Origin: an uncultured Lachnospiraceae bacterium
Lineage (GTDB): Bacteria > Bacillota > Clostridia > Lachnospirales > Lachnospiraceae
Assembly: GCA_944376975.1 (NCBI GenBank)
Contig: CALWEE010000047.1
Span: 1-9,365, forward strand
Direction: 5' to 3'
Length of the DNA: 9,365 nucleotides
Shown piece after piece: positions 5,169 through 9,365 of this stretch. The notes beneath the pieces were generated by a model. It was not told the origin of the DNA. It searched no databases and saw nothing but the letters and a program-made list of their open reading frames with translations. A program made the translations under genes and the position numbers. The stretch's first letter is position 1, and the number at the start of each line of letters is the position of its first letter.

Positions 5169-7220
5169 ATGAGTGAACAAGTAAAAGAACAGGGAAGCCT
5201 TTCCATCAACAGTGAGAATCTGTTTCCCATCATTAAAAAATGGCTGTATTCGGATCACGATATCTTTTTAAGGGAGCTTGTCTCCAATGGCTGCGACGCC
5301 ATCACGAAACTGAAGAAACTGGACGTTATGGGCGAATACGCTCTGGGAGAAAAGGAAAAACTGAAAGTGGACGTGATCGTCGATCCGGAAGAGAAGACGC
5401 TGAAAGTCATCGACAACGGCATCGGCATGACGGCCGATGAAGTGCGGGAGTACATTACCCAGATCGCGTTTTCCGGCGCTACGGATTTTCTGGAAAAGTA
5501 TAAGGACAAGACCAATGAAGACCAGATCATCGGCCATTTCGGCCTGGGCTTTTACTCGGCCTTCATGGTGGCGGACCGGGTGGCCATTGATACCCTGTCC
5601 TTTAAGGACGGCGCGAAAGCGGTTTACTGGGAATGTGACGGTGATTCGGAATATGCCATGGCGGACGGCAGCCGGACAGAGCGGGGGACCGAGATCACCC
5701 TTTATCTGAACGAAGACTGCCTGGAGTTCGCCAACGAATACCGTATTGCCGAAGTGCTTGAGAAGTACTGTTCCTTTATGCCGGTGGAGATCTATCTTTC
5801 CAAGGCGAAAGCCGAACAGCAGTATGAGAACGTACCGGAAGAAGACGTGACGGAAGACGATACGGTCGTGGAATACTACACCGAGCCGGCCAAGACCCGG
5901 GAAGAGGAAAAGGAAGACGGCACGAAGGAAACCGTGGTCACGGCGCCGGAAAAGAAGATGGCCAAGATCCATAAACGGCCGGTACCGGTCAACGATCCCC
6001 ATCCCCTGTGGACGAAGCATCCCAATGAATGCAGCGAAGAAGAGTACAAGGCTTTTTACCGCAAAGTATTTAAAGATTATAAAGAGCCCCTGTTCTGGAT
6101 CCATCTGAACATGGATTATCCGTTCAACTTAAAGGGCATCCTTTATTTCCCGCGGATCGATCTGGAATACGAAGCGGTGGAAGGGACGATCAAGCTTTAC
6201 AACAATCAGGTGTTCATCGCGGATAATATAAAAGAAGTCATCCCGGAATTCCTCATGCTCCTTAAAGGCGTGATCGACTGCCCGGACCTGCCGCTCAATG
6301 TTTCCCGTTCCGCCCTCCAGAACGATGGCTTCGTGAAAAAGATCTCCGATTACATCACGAAGAAAGTGGCGGACCGGTTGAGCGGCATGTGCAAGACCGA
6401 CCGGGAAAACTATGAAAAATACTGGGACGACATCCATCCCTTTATCAAGTTCGGCTGCATAAAAGACGCCAAATTTGACGAAAAGATGAAAGATTATATC
6501 ATCTATAAAGATCTGGACGGCAAGTATCTGCTCCTGTCCGATTATCTGGACGCGGCGAAGGAGACCCACGCCGGCATCGTATTTTATGTGACCGACGAAG
6601 TGCAGCAGTCCCAGTATATCAACATGTTCCGGGAGCAGGGACTGGACGCGGTCATCTTAAAGACGAACATCGACCAGCCTTTCATCACCCATGTGGAGCA
6701 GGCTTACGCTGAAGCGGCCAGAGGGGAAGACGGAAAAGAGGACGAAAGCAAAAAGGTGGTCTTCCGCCGCATCGACACCGATCTGGCCGACGTGTTCAAA
6801 GACGAGCCGGATGAAGATGAGAAAAAGAAACTGGAAGAAGACGAAAAGACTCTGGCGGACATATTCCGGAAAGCGCTGAACAAGGACAAGCTGGAAGTGA
6901 AGGTGGAGAAGCTGAAAAACGACAACGTTTCATCCATGATCACGTTGGCTGAAGAAAGCCGCCGTATGCAGGACATGATGAAGATGTACGGCATGACCGA
7001 TATGAGCATGTTCGGCGGAGAAGGGCAGACGCTGGTACTCAATGCCGGGAACAGCCTGGTACAGTATATACTGGCCAACAAAGACGGAGAATATACCGAC
7101 CTGTTCTGCCAGCAGCTCTACGATCTGGCCATGCTGGCCCACAAGCCGCTGGAATCTTCCGAGCTGACAGCCTTCATTGAACGGAGCGGCAAGGTCCTGA
7201 GCATCCTGGCTGAAAAATAA
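5169..7220 (+). CDS. htpG: Molecular chaperone HtpG (Hsp90 family)
   Basis: HtpG is the bacterial Hsp90, a cytosolic ATP-driven dimeric chaperone. The 683-residue protein has the full layout. The N-terminal GHKL ATPase domain (about 10-210) shows LRELVSNGCDA (34-44) with catalytic Glu36, DNGIGM (82-87) with the adenine-binding Asp82, and the lid motif GHFGLGFYS (122-130). A charged linker follows (about 214-270). The middle domain starts around WTKHPNE (281-287) and holds LNVSRSALQ (376-384) with the gamma-phosphate-contacting Arg380. The C-terminal dimerisation domain begins near 545. It is about 60 residues longer than the E. coli protein, mostly through the linker and an acidic stretch at 545-565. 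SNGCDA replaces the usual SNASDA, a variant I associate with clostridial HtpG. The ATG follows AAGGAG (5155-5160) by 8 bases. Confidence 0.98.
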   Translation: MSEQVKEQGSLSINSENLFPIIKKWLYSDHDIFLRELVSNGCDAITKLKKLDVMGEYALGEKEKLKVDVIVDPEEKTLKVIDNGIGMTADEVREYITQIAFSGATDFLEKYKDKTNEDQIIGHFGLGFYSAFMVADRVAIDTLSFKDGAKAVYWECDGDSEYAMADGSRTERGTEITLYLNEDCLEFANEYRIAEVLEKYCSFMPVEIYLSKAKAEQQYENVPEEDVTEDDTVVEYYTEPAKTREEEKEDGTKETVVTAPEKKMAKIHKRPVPVNDPHPLWTKHPNECSEEEYKAFYRKVFKDYKEPLFWIHLNMDYPFNLKGILYFPRIDLEYEAVEGTIKLYNNQVFIADNIKEVIPEFLMLLKGVIDCPDLPLNVSRSALQNDGFVKKISDYITKKVADRLSGMCKTDRENYEKYWDDIHPFIKFGCIKDAKFDEKMKDYIIYKDLDGKYLLLSDYLDAAKETHAGIVFYVTDEVQQSQYINMFREQGLDAVILKTNIDQPFITHVEQAYAEAARGEDGKEDESKKVVFRRIDTDLADVFKDEPDEDEKKKLEEDEKTLADIFRKALNKDKLEVKVEKLKNDNVSSMITLAEESRRMQDMMKMYGMTDMSMFGGEGQTLVLNAGNSLVQYILANKDGEYTDLFCQQLYDLAMLAHKPLESSELTAFIERSGKVLSILAEK

Positions 7221-7447
7221 TCGGAAAAACGTGAAAACAAGAGATAATGTCAGAATAATCTGGCACATGTCCGGGAAAAGCGGAAAAAACCCGGGTAATG
7301 GTCTTTCAATTATCGTTTCATTGGTCCATTCAATGTAAAAAATATGTAAATTTGCGCAAAAATGCCTTAAATTATTTGACACATTTTGTATTAAATGGTA
7401 CAATTTGAAGTAGATATTGAAATGACCATACAGGGGGAGGTGAAGGC
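7221..7447. other. Intergenic region between htpG and the RpiR-type regulator
   Basis: This 227-base stretch has no credible gene. Two short hairpins follow htpG: TGTCAGA/TCTGGCA (7248-7254 and 7259-7265, 4-base loop) and CCGGG/CCCGG (7271-7275 and 7290-7294). Neither is followed by a T-run, so an intrinsic terminator for htpG is not evident. The second half is AT-rich, contains the perfect palindrome TTTGCGCAAA (7351-7360), and ends in the regulator's promoter and ribosome binding site. Confidence 0.65.
7376..7404 (+). promoter_or_regulatory. Promoter of the RpiR-type regulator, with overlapping inverted repeat
   Basis: TTGACA (7376-7381, perfect) and TACAAT (7399-7404, 5/6) are 17 bases apart, giving a start near 7411. 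An inverted repeat TTGTA-N8-TACAA (7386-7403) covers the spacer and most of the -10 box. A repressor bound there would block the promoter, so autoregulation by the gene product is plausible but unproven. Confidence 0.85.
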
Positions 7448-8293
7448 GTGTCCGACTTTTTAAATCGGTTATCCGATAAGTTTGATACATTTACCCATTC
7501 GCAGAAGCGGACAGCGAATTATCTGACGGATCATATGACGGACTTCGCGTTCAGCACACTGGAGAGCCTGTCGGAAAAGATCGACGTGAGTACAACGACG
7601 ATCATCCGGTTCGCGAGGGTGCTGGGTTACTGTGGATTTTCAGAGATGCAGAAAGATATCCAGGCGGAGTTGAAGCATAAGGAATCCTTGCCGGGAAGGC
7701 TGGAAGGCATGCCGGCCATATCCGATAACCGACTGCTCAGAGAATCTTTTGAGAACGACATAAAGAACATCCAGAGAACGCTTGAGAATCTGGACGACGA
7801 CGCGCTGCGCAGGGCGATCGAGATGATCTCCAACGCGGAACACATTTATATACTGGGTATGCGGAGCTCATTTTCGGTATCCCATTATATGGCGTCCCAG
7901 CTGGGCGAGATCAAAAAGAACGTCCATCTGGTACAGTCCATCGGAATGATCTATCCGGAGGAGATCGTCGGGGCCGGCGAGAAAGACGTATGCGTGGCTT
8001 ATCTGTTCCCCAGATATTCCAAAGTGGCGGCCAATATCATATCCTGGCTGCAGAGCCACCGGGTCAAGATCATCCTCATAACGAGCATGAATTACGCGTC
8101 GGTGAGCTCCTACGGCGATATCATCCTGCCATGCGCCATATCCAGCGTATCGTATAAGAACTCGTTTACGGCGCCCATGTGTCTGACGAACTACATGATC
8201 GCCGCTTTGGCGAAGAGCAATTACGAAGAAGCGAAAGAAGTGTTGTCCCGAACGGAATCCATATTGAATCAGGGATACTATCTGGGCTTATAA
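7448..8293 (+). CDS. MurR/RpiR-family transcriptional regulator
   Basis: The 281-residue protein has the two-domain layout of RpiR regulators, which sense phosphorylated sugars and control nearby catabolic genes. The N-terminal helix-turn-helix domain spans about 1-75, with the recognition region LSEKIDVSTTTIIRFARVLG (41-60). The C-terminal SIS domain spans about 120-260. It contains IYILGMRSSFSVSHYMASQL (133-152), whose GMRSS loop would bind phosphate, the FPRYS segment (187-191) typical of this family, and a VKIILITS strand (206-213). It starts with GTG at 7448, 7 bases after GGAGG (7436-7440); the N-terminus agrees with the family. A strong terminator follows, then an amidohydrolase that is its most likely target. 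The ligand is unknown; a phosphosugar is the family expectation. Confidence 0.94.
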   Translation: MSDFLNRLSDKFDTFTHSQKRTANYLTDHMTDFAFSTLESLSEKIDVSTTTIIRFARVLGYCGFSEMQKDIQAELKHKESLPGRLEGMPAISDNRLLRESFENDIKNIQRTLENLDDDALRRAIEMISNAEHIYILGMRSSFSVSHYMASQLGEIKKNVHLVQSIGMIYPEEIVGAGEKDVCVAYLFPRYSKVAANIISWLQSHRVKIILITSMNYASVSSYGDIILPCAISSVSYKNSFTAPMCLTNYMIAALAKSNYEEAKEVLSRTESILNQGYYLGL

Positions 8294-8294
8294 T
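8264..8294 (+). promoter_or_regulatory. Weak promoter candidate at the 3' end of the regulator gene
   Basis: A perfect -10 hexamer TATAAT (8289-8294) overlaps the regulator's stop codon. The best upstream box is TTGAAT (8264-8269), but the spacer is 19 bases, which is longer than ideal, and there is no TG extension. If active, transcription would start near 8301, just before the terminator hairpin, and would feed the amidohydrolase gene. Confidence 0.35.
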
Positions 8295-8306
8295 GAAGAA
8301 CACGAG

Positions 8307-8348
8307 AAAAGACGGGATCATCCACTTGACGGATGGCTCCGTCTTTTT
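8307..8348 (+). terminator. Intrinsic terminator after the RpiR-type regulator
   Basis: AAAAGACGG (8307-8315) pairs with CCGTCTTTT (8339-8347), and the stem continues inside through ATCC/GGAT (8320-8323 with 8331-8334) with a mismatch and two G-U pairs, closing on a 7-base loop. The stem runs into a T-rich tract (CTTTTTGTTTT, 8343-8353). This is the clearest intrinsic terminator of the window. It lies only 12 bases before the ribosome binding site of the next gene. Confidence 0.88.
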
Positions 8349-8372
8349 GTTTTCAGTAAAGGAGGGAACTGA

Positions 8373-9365
8373 TTGGAACAGACGATCTATTGGGGCGGCG
8401 ATATCCTTACGATGACCGGCAAGCCGGACGCGGCGGGGCCGGAAGCCGTGCTGGTGGCCAACGGCCGTATAGAAGCCGTGGGGCGGCGGGAAGATCTTCT
8501 TGGCAGAGCGCCGAAAAGCCGCGTAAAAGATCTTCGCGGCCGTACCCTGATGCCGGCGTTCATCGACGCCCACGGACATTTTTCTGGATACGCCTACGGA
8601 CTTCTCCGGGTATCGCTGACGGAGGCGGCGGACTTTGAGGAGATCGTTGAGCGGATACGGACGTTTATAAAAAAACAGGGCGTCCCTGCCGGGCAGTGGG
8701 TACAGGCGACGGGGTACGATCCGGAGATGTTGGCCGAGGGGCGCCATCCGGACCGGAAAATACTGGATCGGGCGGCGCCGGATAATCCGCTGCTCATCTG
8801 TCACCGATCCGGCCATATGGGCGTTTTGAACACCCTGGGCATACGCGCCCTCGGCCTGACGCCGCGAACGCCGAGCCCGGAAGGCGGGCTTATCGGGAAG
8901 GAAAACGGGGAACTGACCGGTTATCTTGAGGAGAACGCGCTGATGCGTTATATGGAACGTATCCCTGATGAAGGCGCGGACGCGCTGGGAACAGCCTGCG
9001 CCAAAGCCCAGGAAGCGTATGCTTCCTACGGCATCTGTACGGCCCAGGAGGGCATGATGCCGGCCGGACTGATCCCCCTGTACCAAAGGCTGACAGGGAA
9101 GAAACAGCTGTATCTGGATATCGTGGCCTATGAAGATATGAAAGACAGAGAAAAGATCGACGGGGCGTTTGCCGGTCATCTGAAAGGGTATAAGGAACAT
9201 TTCCGGATCGGCGGCTATAAGATGTTCCTGGACGGCTCGCCCCAGGGACGGACCGCCTGGATGCGGGAACCTTACGCCAACGAACCGGACTACAGAGGTT
9301 ATCCGGCCATGACAGCCGGGCAGGTATACGAAAGGCCCAGGCTGGCCTATGAAAATGGCCGGCAG
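8373..9365 (+). CDS. YtcJ-type metal-dependent amidohydrolase, N-terminal part
   Basis: The frame is open from a TTG at 8373 to the window edge, giving 331 residues; the family is usually about 530-550, so roughly 200 are missing beyond the edge. The start follows GGAGGG (8361-8366) by 6 bases and matches the family N-terminus. The protein begins with the small beta domain (IYWGGDILTM ... NGRIEAVG), then the TIM-barrel with the metal-binding motif DAHGH (65-69; His67 and His69). Further family marks are HRSGHMGVLNTLGI (144-157) and GGYKMFLDGSPQGRTAW (280-296), where Lys283 is a possible metal-bridging residue. YtcJ relatives remove acyl or formyl groups from amides or hydrolyse related C-N bonds; the substrate cannot be told here. 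There is no signal peptide, so it should be cytosolic. It is probably controlled by the upstream RpiR-type regulator. Confidence 0.9.
   Translation, partial: MEQTIYWGGDILTMTGKPDAAGPEAVLVANGRIEAVGRREDLLGRAPKSRVKDLRGRTLMPAFIDAHGHFSGYAYGLLRVSLTEAADFEEIVERIRTFIKKQGVPAGQWVQATGYDPEMLAEGRHPDRKILDRAAPDNPLLICHRSGHMGVLNTLGIRALGLTPRTPSPEGGLIGKENGELTGYLEENALMRYMERIPDEGADALGTACAKAQEAYASYGICTAQEGMMPAGLIPLYQRLTGKKQLYLDIVAYEDMKDREKIDGAFAGHLKGYKEHFRIGGYKMFLDGSPQGRTAWMREPYANEPDYRGYPAMTAGQVYERPRLAYENGRQ

Noticed and set aside
5268..6104. Open frame (278 codons) on the - strand inside htpG
   Set aside because: It lies wholly within the conserved htpG ATPase region and resembles no family I know.
7248..7294. Intrinsic terminator after htpG
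   Set aside because: Two small hairpins are present but neither is followed by a T-run.
8179..8415. Small + strand frame spanning the end of the regulator and the start of the amidohydrolase
   Set aside because: It is out of frame with both well-supported genes and reads through the terminator hairpin.
8390..8638. Small + strand frame within the amidohydrolase start
   Set aside because: The product is Arg/Gly-rich and typical of an off-frame reading; the TTG-started frame carries the family motifs.
8166..9200. Long open frame (344 codons) on the - strand opposite the amidohydrolase
   Set aside because: The + strand frame has clear amidohydrolase motifs and a good ribosome binding site; the reverse product is low-complexity in character and crosses the terminator and the end of the regulator gene.

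Overview
The window reads as chromosomal housekeeping DNA from a fairly GC-rich Firmicute, most likely a Clostridia/Lachnospiraceae-type gut anaerobe. The evidence is strong AGGAGG-type ribosome binding sites, sigma-A-like promoters with 17-bp spacers, a CIRCE/HrcA heat-shock operator, a Bacillus-type PurF with a propeptide and Fe-S cysteines, a DUF5721-like protein, and a clostridial-style HtpG. All confident genes are on the + strand. I see no mobile element, CRISPR array, tRNA or rRNA, and no convincing undescribed system. The interesting material is regulatory.

Layout. Positions 1-264 hold the C-terminal end of a ZIP-family metal transporter, followed 24 bp later by a GNAT acetyltransferase (289-732). 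An AT-rich gap (733-913) carries a promoter, a direct repeat and a leader hairpin. It drives a purine cluster: purC (914-1618), purF (1620-3038, one base after the purC stop) and purB (3073-4503). PurB is of the long, human-ADSL-like type. A DUF5721-like gene (4563-5060) follows with its own promoter packed against the purB stop codon.

At 5079-5105 there is a perfect CIRCE operator. It is followed by a T-run and then a near-consensus promoter for htpG (5169-7220). The operator can fold as a terminator for the genes upstream and should also place htpG under HrcA heat-shock control.

The last part is a separate module: an RpiR/MurR-type regulator with a phosphosugar-binding SIS domain (7448-8293, GTG start, near-consensus promoter), a strong intrinsic terminator (about 8307-8348), and a YtcJ-type amidohydrolase (8373 to the window edge, TTG start, truncated by the window). 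Too little room exists between that terminator and the amidohydrolase ribosome binding site for a separate promoter, so the terminator probably lies in the amidohydrolase leader.

Together the genes cover metal uptake, purine synthesis (PRPP amidotransfer by PurF, SAICAR synthesis by PurC, two lyase steps by PurB), protein folding under stress, and a regulator-hydrolase unit of unknown substrate.
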